Positions 25,987 to 34,994 of a DNA stretch of 64,000 nt are shown here, in pieces. The notes under the pieces were generated by a model. That model ran no database searches. It had not been told where the DNA came from and was given only the letters and a program-made list of their open reading frames with translations. Where the stretch lies: assembly GCA_023230525.1 (NCBI GenBank), contig JALNXE010000010.1:3869-67868 (forward strand). The letters are read 5' to 3'. Position numbers and translations under genes: made by a program. Positions within the stretch are counted from its first letter, which is position 1. Each line of letters begins with the position of its first letter. The DNA is from Desulfobulbaceae bacterium (GTDB lineage: Bacteria; Desulfobacterota; Desulfobulbia; Desulfobulbales; SURF-16).

Positions 25987-26659
25987 TCTGCAGTTTCCCG
26001 TAGCGGTCAAGCAGCACCATGTGCCCGGCATTGGCCAAGACCTCACTGCTGGCTGCACCGGAAAGCCGAGGTCTTTCCCCTGCCGGCGCCACCACATCCT
26101 TGCGGCCATGGATGATATGGACAGCCACCCCGTCGGGCACCCTGGCAGGGAAAACATAATTCTGCAGATAATCCAGTCCCGCCGCCAGTATCCCCCTGTC
26201 CAGCTTGCGCAGATAATCATCCTGCAGCTCGCGGACAAAAACCTGATAAGGCCTCTTGTACCCTAAAAAACATTTACGGTAAAAGTCCCGCATATATCCC
26301 GGCAAATCAGCAGCGATTGCCGTGCGCGTCTTGGCAATTTCCTGCGGCGGCCAGCTGCTGCGCATGGCAACCAGATCAAGCCGCCCCGTCTGGTGGGTAT
26401 GGGCGAGACAGAAGTCCAGCCCCAGCTGAGCCCCCATGGACCAGCCCACAACGGCAATTTCAGCTATGCCCCTGCTCTGCAGAAATATCGACAGGTCAAC
26501 GCTGAAACCGGCGGGATCGATGAAGGAGTCGGGCAGAATAAGGCACCTGCCGGGAAATAACTGATACAGCTCAATCAGACGGGCGTCAAACCCCCAGCCA
26601 GGCAGGAAAAGCAGGGGCATATCCCCTGGATGCGTTGCCGAAGAAAGAGAAAAGGACAT
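25979..26659 (-). CDS. Alpha/beta hydrolase, likely pimeloyl-ACP methyl ester esterase (BioH role)
   Basis: This 226-residue hydrolase has the nucleophile elbow GWSMGAQ, a likely acid residue in IIHGRKDVVAP and a likely histidine in ANAGHMVLLD, giving a Ser-Asp-His triad. The oxyanion strand is FLPGWGFDARL. Directly upstream of bioC and overlapping it, it most likely frees pimeloyl-ACP from its methyl ester. Several unrelated esterases (BioH, BioG, BioJ, BioK, BioV) fill this role in different bacteria, and I cannot say which it is closest to. Its start lies 15 bp after the EPS ATPase stop, so it may be read from the EPS promoter. Confidence 0.78.
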   Translation of the reverse strand: MSFSLSSATHPGDMPLLFLPGWGFDARLIELYQLFPGRCLILPDSFIDPAGFSVDLSIFLQSRGIAEIAVVGWSMGAQLGLDFCLAHTHQTGRLDLVAMRSSWPPQEIAKTRTAIAADLPGYMRDFYRKCFLGYKRPYQVFVRELQDDYLRKLDRGILAAGLDYLQNYVFPARVPDGVAVHIIHGRKDVVAPAGERPRLSGAASSEVLANAGHMVLLDRYGKLQNG

Positions 26660-26674
26660 GCAAGGTAACTGCTC

Positions 26675-27877
26675 CTAAAAACGAAAGGAGAACCAGGAGG
26701 GCTTTTTGGGCTTTTTACGGGCTGCGGACGCCATTTCATCATGGGCCGCATCAGCGCCTGGGGCTGCCGACAAGCTGTCGCTCCCTTCCAGCCACTTCAG
26801 CCGCTCCTTGATCCGGCCGTACTCAAGCAGCAATTTTTCGCTTTTTTTGCGCTCCTGCTCCAGCTGCGCGGTAAGCTGCCGGACGATTTCATCCTTAAAT
26901 CCCCCGGCGTGCTTTTCCAGCTCATCCTGCTGCATGGTGAGCTGAAAACGAAGTTCCTGCACCTGCTTCTCCACAGTGTTCAGCCGCTGGAGCAGTTCGG
27001 CAGCAAATCCGGCCCCGGCAAGCTCACCCTGGCCCGGCAGAGACGCAGCAGCCACGGGAGCTTCCGTGCCCCAGGCGAAATCGCCTTTATCTTCAAGGAC
27101 CTGCAGCACAATATCCTTATCAATTTTCGGCAGCTCGTCGGCAAAACCATAGACCAGGGCCGAATCGCAAAGCAGATTGATGGAGCGCGGCGTACCGTTT
27201 GAAGCGCGGTAAATTTCATCAACGGCTTCAGGGGTGAACAGCTCAGGATGCCCGCCCACCTTCTCCAGCCGCGAGGCGATATAAACCCCGGTCTCCTCCC
27301 TGTTCAACGGCATCAGATGATAATTGACCGCGATGCGCTGGGTAAGCTGGGCCAGACCGGGCCGTTTCAGCTTGGCCTTCAACTCCGGCTGGCCGACCAG
27401 CATGATCTGCAGCAGCAGGGTATCATCAGCCTGGAGGTTGGAGAGCATGCGCACCTCTTCCAGCACCTCATCCGACAGGTTCTGGGCCTCATCAATGATC
27501 AGCAGCACCCGGCTCCGCCTGGCATACTTCTGAATGAGAAACTGATAGATCCGGTCAAGGTTTCTGGCCTTGTCAGCCCCATCCGCTTCCAGTTCAAATT
27601 CCTGGAGAATCAGACTGAGCAGCTGGTTGGCGGAGACATTGGTGTTAAAGATCACCGCCACCTCGATTTCCGCCTCAATCTGATTAAGCATGTGGCGGAT
27701 CAGGGTGGTCTTGCCGGTGCCGATTTCGCCGGTGAGCAGAATAAAGCCCATGCCCTCGCGGATGCCGTACTCCAGATAGGTCAGGGCGTGCTGGTGTTTG
27801 GCGCTGAGATAAAGAAAATGGGGATTGGGAACAATATGGAACGGTTTTTCAGAAAGACCGTAAAACTTTTCATACAT
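26675..27877 (-). CDS. ExeA-like AAA ATPase of the exosortase-associated EPS locus
   Basis: This 400-residue protein starts with MYEKFYGLSEKPFHIVPNP, the signature of the ExeA/GspA-like ATPases found in PEP-CTERM/exosortase loci. Walker A is TGEIGTGKTT and Walker B is LLIIDEAQNL. A sensor region (SNLQADDTLLLQIMLVGQP) and arginine-rich C-domain follow. The last 130 residues are a coiled coil ending in a Lys-rich tail. It probably couples ATP hydrolysis to EPS assembly or export at the membrane, although a membrane anchor is not visible. It follows the tyrosine kinase by 89 bp. Confidence 0.85.
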   Translation of the reverse strand: MYEKFYGLSEKPFHIVPNPHFLYLSAKHQHALTYLEYGIREGMGFILLTGEIGTGKTTLIRHMLNQIEAEIEVAVIFNTNVSANQLLSLILQEFELEADGADKARNLDRIYQFLIQKYARRSRVLLIIDEAQNLSDEVLEEVRMLSNLQADDTLLLQIMLVGQPELKAKLKRPGLAQLTQRIAVNYHLMPLNREETGVYIASRLEKVGGHPELFTPEAVDEIYRASNGTPRSINLLCDSALVYGFADELPKIDKDIVLQVLEDKGDFAWGTEAPVAAASLPGQGELAGAGFAAELLQRLNTVEKQVQELRFQLTMQQDELEKHAGGFKDEIVRQLTAQLEQERKKSEKLLLEYGRIKERLKWLEGSDSLSAAPGADAAHDEMASAARKKPKKPSWFSFRF

Positions 27878-27966
27878 AGGCGGTAGCGGCTGGGCCGAAA
27901 ATTAAGGATGAATAAGAGGGAGCGGCGGCAGTAACTCGCCAGCCTAACTGCCGGAAAATACAACAA

Positions 27967-28914
27967 CTACAACCCGGTACGATCATTGAGTACAAAGCCG
28001 AGGAATTTTTCCCGGGGCATGAGTTCAACCGCCTTTTTGACATCAGCAAGGGAGGTAACCCCCTTTTCCACCACCATGATTATGCCGTCCACCAGCGGGG
28101 CAAAAACCATGGCATCGGCCCCGTCGAGAACTGCCGGGACATCGAGGATGACATAGCGGTCAGTGTAACGGTTTTTCATTTCCGCCAGCAACCCCTTCAT
28201 CTTTGGCGAGCCAAGCAGTTCCGTGCTGTCCGATACGGTCCGCCCCCCGGAAATAATCGTCAGTTTCTCGATTCCCGGCCAGATGATGAAGTCTTTTAAA
28301 GGCATGTCAAATTCCAGGTAATCAATCAGCCCCTTGTCGCTGGAAAATTCAAGATAACGGTGGATATCCTGTTTTTTCAGATCGCAGTCCACCAGCAGGA
28401 CCGTCTGATAATATTCCCTGGCAAAGGTCAGGGCCAGATTGATGGCCGTCATCGTCTTCCCCTCTCCGGGTTTGACGCTGGTCACCATAATGGTGTTCAT
28501 GCCCTGCTCTTTGGTGCGTTGCTGGATCTGGGCCCGCAACACCTTGAAGGCATCGATTTCCGGGGCATCAGAGGAAATACAGATGCAGCGATTTTTAATG
28601 AGCTTTTGCTGATCAAGCCGCACCGCCATGGATTCCGAATAAACCGGGGCATGCCAGACACCTCCCTTCAGGGACGCAGCCGCCCGCTCGGACACGTTAT
28701 CATCGCCGCCCAGCACTCCATCCATCTCTTCCAGTCCATCCGCCGGATTTTCCTGCCGTTCCTTATTTGCTTTATCAAGGGCTTTTCGTAGTTTCATATA
28801 TTCATCTCGTAAGCCGACCCATCCAAGCTGGCCGGCATGAAAAATGTTACATCCGAGGTCTTTAGCCTCGCCAGACGACAATATTCTCTCCCGCAAGGAC
28901 ATGCGGCGCTGCAT
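27967..28914 (-). CDS. Exosortase/EPS-locus tyrosine autokinase (BY-kinase)
   Basis: This 315-residue protein has the CpsD/CapB-type kinase domain. Walker A is VKPGEGKTMTAI, Walker A' is VLLVDCDLKKQDIHR, and Walker B is ILDVPAV. The N-terminal 130 residues are helical and charged. A C-terminal tyrosine cluster, the usual autophosphorylation site, is missing; the protein ends FVLNDRTGL. It should pair with the Wzz-like protein encoded just upstream to control chain length. Its ribosome site overlaps the stop of that gene. Confidence 0.88.
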   Translation of the reverse strand: MQRRMSLRERILSSGEAKDLGCNIFHAGQLGWVGLRDEYMKLRKALDKANKERQENPADGLEEMDGVLGGDDNVSERAAASLKGGVWHAPVYSESMAVRLDQQKLIKNRCICISSDAPEIDAFKVLRAQIQQRTKEQGMNTIMVTSVKPGEGKTMTAINLALTFAREYYQTVLLVDCDLKKQDIHRYLEFSSDKGLIDYLEFDMPLKDFIIWPGIEKLTIISGGRTVSDSTELLGSPKMKGLLAEMKNRYTDRYVILDVPAVLDGADAMVFAPLVDGIIMVVEKGVTSLADVKKAVELMPREKFLGFVLNDRTGL

Positions 28915-28920
28915 GCGTCC

Positions 28921-30483
28921 TTACATCATTCGGCGCATCAGTTTGGCCCAGAAGACATTCAGATCCATGACGAGAAAATGAAAGGCCAGCACGGCAACCA
29001 CCAGGATCCCGAGAACAAGCAGAACAACCCATCTCCTGCGGTTCTTATGCTGCTGCATGTCTTCTGCGCAGCTGATCCGCGGAATGGAGGCCAGCACCGG
29101 GAAAGAGGTTTCACTGGCCAGGATTTCCGGCTTGCGGACTGATTGATCACTGAATTCCCGCAGGGCCGCCCAGGCAACCCCCGCACCCATACCAAGCACT
29201 ATGCCGATGAGCAGAATGGCCAACCGGTTCGGTTTATCCGGCTTTTCCGGCAACCTTGCCGGATCGATCAGGGTAAAACGTTCACCTTTCTGATCCTTTT
29301 CCAGGCCATAGGCAACATTGGCCTCCATCAATTTCTGGGACAGATCATCAAATTTCGCCTGCTTGTTCCGCCGTTCCGAAAGAAGGGCATTGTAAGTCTC
29401 CTCCACCCCGGGAGTTGCGTCAATCCATTTATTGAGATTGTCCTCGTTTTTCTGCAGATCATCATCCTGCCGCTTCACTGATTTTATCTCGGCCTGCACA
29501 CTGGCCAACTGGGAGGACAGGCTGATATAGGCCGGATTATCAGGCAATTTACCGGAATTATTCTTATCGTTAGAGGCGATCTTGCTGGTGAGTTTCCCAA
29601 TTTCCTCTTTGGTTTTAATCACATCCGGGTACTGGTCGGTAAAGCGTGTCTCAAGTCTGTTTAATTCGAGCTTGAGACTTTCCAGTCTCTTGAGATCCTC
29701 CATCTCCATTTTGGGGGAGAGATTGGCCAGATCCGACATCAGGGCGCCTTCCCGTTCCTTTAAAGAACGAAGCTGTTCACTGAGTCTTTCCCTGGAGGTC
29801 TGGACATTATGCCGGCTCTGCAGGTTTACCTGCAGCACCTCCGGCAGCTCATTGATATGCTCCTGTTTGAATTGGGCAATTTTCTGCTCAATCTCATCCA
29901 GGCTCTTTTTGACCTTTTTCTGCTCATCCCCCAGAAAAGAGGTTGCCTCCATGGCCTGACGCTCACGGACCTGCAGATTTTCTTCCAGAAACAGCGAGGC
30001 GAGAATATTGGCAACCTTCTGCACCGTGGCAGGATTTTCCTTGGACTCATAGGACAGGGTAAAGGCGATGGTGGCCGTTGCGGGACGGCCGGTTTTCCGG
30101 TCAACGACCTCGGCGCTTATATAGTCAAGGCTGATATCCTCCCGCATCTTGTCGATGACCTCTTCCGTTGTCGCCTGTTGCCGCAAATCCTTATATAAAT
30201 CGAGACGGGTGATGATTTCCAGCAGACAGCTGCTACTCATGATCCGCTGATGAATGGTCTGCAGGCGCTGCTCTGCGTAACTGGTCACCGTAGAGGTAAC
30301 GAAATTGGCGGGAATTTCCTGCTCTTCAATCAGAATGGTGGAAACAGATTTATAAACCGGCGGCAGGATCAAGGCAACAGCCGCCGAAATCAGCATCACC
30401 ATGACAGCGGGCAGAACCAGGCTCCACTTGCGCCGCTTCAGAACCGCCAGATAATCATTCGGCGACATTTCATGCTCTTCCAT
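28921..30483 (-). CDS. Wzz-like polysaccharide chain-length determinant
   Basis: This 520-residue inner-membrane protein has a membrane helix at each end (LVLPAVMVMLISAAVALIL and VVLLVLGILVVAVLAFHFL) plus a third hydrophobic segment (LAILLIGIVLGMGAGVAWA). A long coiled-coil periplasmic region of about 330 residues lies between. This is the layout of the exosortase-type chain-length proteins. The start at 30483 is chosen for AAAGGAG just upstream; a TTG five codons earlier is less likely. It would scaffold the tyrosine kinase encoded next. Confidence 0.87.
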   Translation of the reverse strand: MEEHEMSPNDYLAVLKRRKWSLVLPAVMVMLISAAVALILPPVYKSVSTILIEEQEIPANFVTSTVTSYAEQRLQTIHQRIMSSSCLLEIITRLDLYKDLRQQATTEEVIDKMREDISLDYISAEVVDRKTGRPATATIAFTLSYESKENPATVQKVANILASLFLEENLQVRERQAMEATSFLGDEQKKVKKSLDEIEQKIAQFKQEHINELPEVLQVNLQSRHNVQTSRERLSEQLRSLKEREGALMSDLANLSPKMEMEDLKRLESLKLELNRLETRFTDQYPDVIKTKEEIGKLTSKIASNDKNNSGKLPDNPAYISLSSQLASVQAEIKSVKRQDDDLQKNEDNLNKWIDATPGVEETYNALLSERRNKQAKFDDLSQKLMEANVAYGLEKDQKGERFTLIDPARLPEKPDKPNRLAILLIGIVLGMGAGVAWAALREFSDQSVRKPEILASETSFPVLASIPRISCAEDMQQHKNRRRWVVLLVLGILVVAVLAFHFLVMDLNVFWAKLMRRMM

Positions 30484-30550
30484 CTGCACTCCTTTCAACT
30501 CTATTCATATATAGCATCTAAAAAAATACCTGAACTAAAAAGTTTTCAGC

Positions 30551-31708
30551 CTATTCAACCACCGGGTATTGATAGGTTAATTTGATGAACACCAGGTTAC
30601 GATGTTTTTCGTGATCTGCCTCCTGGTCCGTTATCACCGAATAACGGTATGCCGCCTCACAGAAAATCTCCGGATTGAACTCATAACGCAATGAAGGCGT
30701 GAGACTCGTGGTCAGCTCATTGAGGTCGGTGGCAAACGCGGCGTCCCGGCTCGCCTTGTTCTGGTAACTGTCAATGCCCAGCCGGGCAGAAGACCTCTCG
30801 CCGATGCGGTGTTTGAGGGACAAAACCAGCCCGGTGCGCTCGGTGGCGCCGTCACGCCCGCTCGAACCGCTCACCTCATGAAAAATATTCATCTCCGCGG
30901 TGGTCAATTCCTCATTATAGGTCAGGGTGAACTGTCCGCCCAGACCGCTATCGTATGAGGTTTCGGCTGTTCTCTTCTCGCTGCCCTCCGTATACCTGGG
31001 CCCGATATCAAAAACATAGCTTAATTTTTCGCTGAACTGCCGGCTGAAGCCGGCTGTCACGCTGTAATTATCCGCCTTGGAACTGTAAAAATCATAATGG
31101 CTATAGCGGCCATAGAGCCTGGCTGCGGTTGGTTTGGTAAAGTCAAGGCTATGCGTCAAGCCGACAAGAACATTCTGCCCGGTAAACTCATCCACCTCAC
31201 TTGTTTCAAACTGATCGTCCAGGTAGGAATAGGAGCTGAAGAGCGAGGTTTTTTCCGAGGCCTGGTAATCGGCGGAAAAGGAGTAGTCCTGCCGCCTACG
31301 GACATCGGTGGTAAGGACATAGCCGGTGACATCAAGATCACGATCCGACCGGGAATCCACCGAGTATCCCGCACCAGCAGACAGGTTTAAAAACGGATTC
31401 AGCTGGTAGCTGACACTGCCCTTGTAATACTCTTCGATAGCATTTAATTCGCTGTTATCCGCATAGGACAGGCCGTCGAGCCGGGTTATAAGTGCAGCCT
31501 TCAGCAATTCCGTCCTTTCCCGCACTTCCAGCCCCGCCGAGGCGGTGGTAATGAAATCATCCTGCTCGGCCTCATCGCTGAAGGATATGTTGTCATTATA
31601 CTCCTCGCGGATGGCGGCATTGGGTATGACTCGGAAATCATCAGCCATGGCCTGCCGGGCGGGCAGAACGAATAGGGAAATCAAGGCCAGAACGGCAAGT
31701 CTGCTCAT
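30551..31708 (-). CDS. Outer-membrane beta-barrel protein of the EPS locus (TIGR03016-like)
   Basis: This 385-residue protein has a signal peptide (about 1-22, ending QAMA). It is then built of alternating strands rich in Tyr, Ser and Asp with repeated paired aromatics (SVSYQLNPFLNLSAGAGYSV, YSFSADYQASEKTSLFSSYS). It ends in VFIKLTYQYPVVE, a strand compatible with a BAM targeting signal. Similar barrels are constant members of exosortase EPS loci, but no activity is known. Its ATG overlaps the stop of the Wza-like gene (ATGA). Confidence 0.8.
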   Translation of the reverse strand: MSRLAVLALISLFVLPARQAMADDFRVIPNAAIREEYNDNISFSDEAEQDDFITTASAGLEVRERTELLKAALITRLDGLSYADNSELNAIEEYYKGSVSYQLNPFLNLSAGAGYSVDSRSDRDLDVTGYVLTTDVRRRQDYSFSADYQASEKTSLFSSYSYLDDQFETSEVDEFTGQNVLVGLTHSLDFTKPTAARLYGRYSHYDFYSSKADNYSVTAGFSRQFSEKLSYVFDIGPRYTEGSEKRTAETSYDSGLGGQFTLTYNEELTTAEMNIFHEVSGSSGRDGATERTGLVLSLKHRIGERSSARLGIDSYQNKASRDAAFATDLNELTTSLTPSLRYEFNPEIFCEAAYRYSVITDQEADHEKHRNLVFIKLTYQYPVVE

Positions 31709-32283
31709 GGAACGACAACCACATCTCCACGGCGGAGCCGGATATTCTGCTGCAGATTCTCGCCGGCAGCCACCTCGTCATAATTGAATTTGAAACTTGT
31801 CGTGTCTCCCCCCTCCTCGCGCATGATGCTAATTTTTTCGCGCTTGGCAAAGGGATTAAGCCCGCCCGCCATGGTAAGGGCCTGCAGCACATTCACCTTG
31901 GTGCTGAGCAGAAAACGGCCCGGATTATTCACCTTGCCGATAACATATATCAGCATGCTGTTTACCTGTTGCACGATAACGGTCACCACGGGATCAGGAA
32001 CAAACTGGGAAACCTTTTGCCGGATTTCCTCTTTGAGCTGGGAGACGGTTTTCCCTTCTGCCGTGAGCTGGCCGATCAAAGGGAAGGAAATAGTGCCGTC
32101 AGGCAGCACGACCACGGTTTTGGTCTGGGCTTCATCCTTCCACACGGAAATATCCAGCACATCGCCGGCACCTATCAGGTATGGCTCACCTGCCAGCAAA
32201 GGAGAATCCTCGGCAGCCCGCACTGGGCTGATGAAAAATATCAGCAGGCAGAAACCGCACATCAAACTGAGCAATCTTTTCAT
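31705..32283 (-). CDS. Polysaccharide export protein (Wza family)
   Basis: This 192-residue protein has a signal peptide ending PVRA. The polysaccharide-export domain begins YLIGAGDVLDISVWKD and continues to PDPVVTVIVQQ. One SLBB domain follows (IYVIGKVNNPGRFLLS through LRRGDVVVVP). It lacks the outer-membrane helix of full Wza and no lipobox is evident. The start at 32283 has AAGAGGAG just upstream; the longer frame has no such site. It likely forms the periplasmic or outer-membrane export channel for the polymer. Confidence 0.9.
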   Translation of the reverse strand: MKRLLSLMCGFCLLIFFISPVRAAEDSPLLAGEPYLIGAGDVLDISVWKDEAQTKTVVVLPDGTISFPLIGQLTAEGKTVSQLKEEIRQKVSQFVPDPVVTVIVQQVNSMLIYVIGKVNNPGRFLLSTKVNVLQALTMAGGLNPFAKREKISIMREEGGDTTSFKFNYDEVAAGENLQQNIRLRRGDVVVVP

Positions 32284-32406
32284 CGCGCTCCTCTTAATAA
32301 AACAATAGGTAGTCAGGCATATTGGCAAACAAACCTGATTTAGCATAGTTAGGTCAGCAGTGACAAGAAAATTCTGGCACCGGGCAAAAACCATGCGGGA
32401 TCTTTG

Positions 32407-34812
32407 TTACTGCAAGCTCTTTAACAACTCCCTGGCCTTGTCGAGGCCGTTAAAATTCTGGCCGCCGTTCACCGCATCCTGCAGATGCTGCCGGGCTTCC
32501 TCTTTGCGGTCCGTGTTGGCCAGCACCACGCCCAGGTGATAGTTGAGAATCGCATTCGTCGGATCCGCGCTTTGCGCCTGGCCGATGATCTCCGCAGCCC
32601 GCTGGGAGTTCCCCATTTTATAATAAACCCAGCCCAGGGTGTCCAACAGCTCAGGCTCATTGGGCCGCACTTCCTGGGCCTGCTGAACGAGCCGCAAAGC
32701 CCTGTCCAGATTTTCCGGACTCGCCGCGTACTCACTGAGCAGAAAGGCCAGATTGTTTGCCGCCGGCCAGAACTTGCTGTTTTTGGCCAATGCCCGCTCA
32801 TAGACTGCCATGGCCTTGTCATATTTCCCGGTCTGCTCATAGAGCATGGCAAGGGAAAGATAGGTGCCGGCGCTGTTGGGATCAACCTCCAATGCCTGTT
32901 CGAATTTGGCGATGGCTTCCTCCGGCTTGCCTTGCAAAACATAGAGGGCTGCCAGGCTGTTATGGGGGGTAAGCCATTCGGGATTCAATTCAATGGCCTT
33001 GTTAAAGGCCTTTTCAGCAGGGTCAAAATCCTTGCGGCTCAGATAAACCCGGCCCAGCAGATTATAGGTAAAGGCATCCCTGGGGTTTTCCGCGATCCTT
33101 TTTTCACAGAGAGCAATGGCCTTGTCAAACTGCTTCTCCCCCAGATAAACCTGGGCAAGGGCGGAAATCAGCGGCAGAGAATTCCTGTTGACCCCATACC
33201 CTTTCTCAAGCAGGGCGACCGCTTCCTTCTTTTGCCCTTGCTTCCACAACAGATTACTGAGGCGCAAATAACCGATGGGGTTATCAGGGGCCTGGGTGAT
33301 AATTTTCTCATATTCCTTCCTGGCCGCATCCATTTTCTGCCCAATGACATAAAAATCACCAAGCGCGGCCCGGACCTGCAAATCGTCTCCGTGCTTGGCA
33401 AGAAAGGCCTTGATCGTTTCCTCCGCCGCGCCGGTATCCTCTTTCACCATGTAATACTTGACCAGCCGCTGTAAAATGTCCCGGGAATCCGGGTTTGCCT
33501 CAAGCCCCTTTTTCAATGTTTCCCCGGCCAGTTCCATCTGTTTGTTCATAAAATGGGCTTCAGCCAGACGCAGATAGGCGGCCACATTTTGCGGCTGCTC
33601 CGTAACGATAACCCGGAACTCAGCCACAGCGCTTTCACTATCCCCCTTTAACAGAAAGATGTTTCCCCTGGTGAAATGGGCATCGATGCTTTTTGGATTT
33701 TCTTTCAGCACCTCGTCCGCCATGGCCGACGCTTTGTCAACTTCTCCCCGCTTGAGATAGATCTGGGCCAGGACACTTTTGGCCTGAAGAATGGCAGGGG
33801 CGGCAGGGTCACTTTCAAGGGTGAGACACTGCTCCAGCAGCTTGACCGCCTCATCAATTTTGTTGTCGTTAAGATAGAATTCACTGAGCTGGAAACGGAC
33901 CAGAAAACTTTTCGGCAGTTTGCTTAATGCGGCAACCAAGGTCTTTTCGGCCAATTCCTTCTCTTTTTTTGACGCATAGAATTTGGCCACTTTCAATGGC
34001 ACCTCTTCCTCTGCCGGCTCTTTGCCGAGAAGGGCGCTCAGAATTTTTGTCGCCTCATCCTTATTTCCCTTTTCCCATTGCAGGCTGGCAAGCGCCAATT
34101 TGTGATCAGCATTATCAGGCTCGATTTCAATGATTTTCTTAAAAATTGCAATCGCCTCATCAATGTTGCCCTGCTGAGCAGCCACCCTGGCAAGAATAAT
34201 ATGGAAATTCACCTCTTTCGGGTTAACCTGCAATCCTTGCCTGACCAAAGCCAGGGCCTTGTCCCTTTCCCCGCGATGGTCATAAATCGAGGCGAGCAGA
34301 ATATAAGTTTTCGGCTCGGTTACCCCCTTGTCGAGCAGCCCTTGCAAGATTTTTTCGGCCTGGTCGGGTTTTTCCTGCCGGATAAGGATGGCGCTTTTTA
34401 ACTGCAGCGCCTCCGTATTGTCCGGCTCCTTGGCCAGCACCAGATCCGCTTTTTCCAGGGCCTGCTCCGGACTTTTTGCCGCCAGCAGCAGCTTACCCAG
34501 TTCAAGCTGGGCAGCGGTCAGGTTCGGATCAAGCTCCACCGCCTTGGACAATGAGCCATAAGCGCCGCGGGGATTGCCGTCCTTGAGATCCGTCAGTCCG
34601 AGGTAATAGTAGGCTTCGGCAAAATTGAGGTCGATCTGGATGGCATTTTTCAACTCCAGCCGGGCCTTGACATAATCACCCTGTTCGTAGAGTGCTTTGC
34701 CCTTTTCAAGAAAACTGGCCTTCTTCTTTTCCGGGCCACCGCAACCGGCGGACGCAAATAAAACGAAAAAGATTAGAAAGATAGCAGCAATTTTACCGAA
34801 ACGATTTACCAT
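32407..34812 (-). CDS. TPR-repeat lipoprotein of the exosortase/EPS locus (PrsT-like)
   Basis: This 801-residue protein has a lipoprotein signal (FASAGC, lipidated Cys near residue 24). Tandem tetratricopeptide repeats then run from about residue 35 to the end, with regular motifs such as AEAYYYLGLTDLKDGNPRGA and GTYLSLAMLYEQTGKYDKA. Large TPR lipoproteins of this kind (PrsT, TIGR02917) are hallmarks of PEP-CTERM EPS loci. A scaffold role in the export machine is inferred. The start at 34812 follows a GAGGGG site. It is the first gene of the minus-strand export cluster. Confidence 0.87.
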   Translation of the reverse strand: MVNRFGKIAAIFLIFFVLFASAGCGGPEKKKASFLEKGKALYEQGDYVKARLELKNAIQIDLNFAEAYYYLGLTDLKDGNPRGAYGSLSKAVELDPNLTAAQLELGKLLLAAKSPEQALEKADLVLAKEPDNTEALQLKSAILIRQEKPDQAEKILQGLLDKGVTEPKTYILLASIYDHRGERDKALALVRQGLQVNPKEVNFHIILARVAAQQGNIDEAIAIFKKIIEIEPDNADHKLALASLQWEKGNKDEATKILSALLGKEPAEEEVPLKVAKFYASKKEKELAEKTLVAALSKLPKSFLVRFQLSEFYLNDNKIDEAVKLLEQCLTLESDPAAPAILQAKSVLAQIYLKRGEVDKASAMADEVLKENPKSIDAHFTRGNIFLLKGDSESAVAEFRVIVTEQPQNVAAYLRLAEAHFMNKQMELAGETLKKGLEANPDSRDILQRLVKYYMVKEDTGAAEETIKAFLAKHGDDLQVRAALGDFYVIGQKMDAARKEYEKIITQAPDNPIGYLRLSNLLWKQGQKKEAVALLEKGYGVNRNSLPLISALAQVYLGEKQFDKAIALCEKRIAENPRDAFTYNLLGRVYLSRKDFDPAEKAFNKAIELNPEWLTPHNSLAALYVLQGKPEEAIAKFEQALEVDPNSAGTYLSLAMLYEQTGKYDKAMAVYERALAKNSKFWPAANNLAFLLSEYAASPENLDRALRLVQQAQEVRPNEPELLDTLGWVYYKMGNSQRAAEIIGQAQSADPTNAILNYHLGVVLANTDRKEEARQHLQDAVNGGQNFNGLDKARELLKSLQ

Positions 34813-34965
34813 TTTTCCCCTCAAGTTTATTTAAGAGTTTGAAAACATTATTTTAAAATTTATACTCTACTACTTGAAATCCATTTTTTTCAATACCTTT
34901 TCTTGTGGAAACCACTTTAAAACTGTATCCTAATAATCACCTAATAATACATAATATTCATGCAT

Positions 34966-34987
34966 AATTTTCAAAATTCTGAAAATT
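34966..34987. promoter_or_regulatory. Perfect inverted repeat before the histidine kinase gene
   Basis: AATTTTCA and TGAAAATT (8-bp arms, 6-bp loop) end eight bases before the GTG start at 34995. The position covers where a ribosome site would be. It lies in the AT-rich divergent region shared with the TPR lipoprotein gene, so it could be an operator for either direction. AT-rich palindromes arise easily by chance. Confidence 0.3.
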
Positions 34988-34994
34988 TTATCCT

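Noticed and set aside
32485..33474. Plus-strand open frame of 329 codons opposite the TPR lipoprotein
   Set aside because: The regular TPR repeats on the minus strand are the real coding signal; the repeated codons also open the opposite frame.
34813..34994. Sigma54 promoter for the EPS locus, expected from the GlrR-like regulator
   Set aside because: No GG-N10-GC pair with the right flanks was found on the minus strand in this AT-rich gap.
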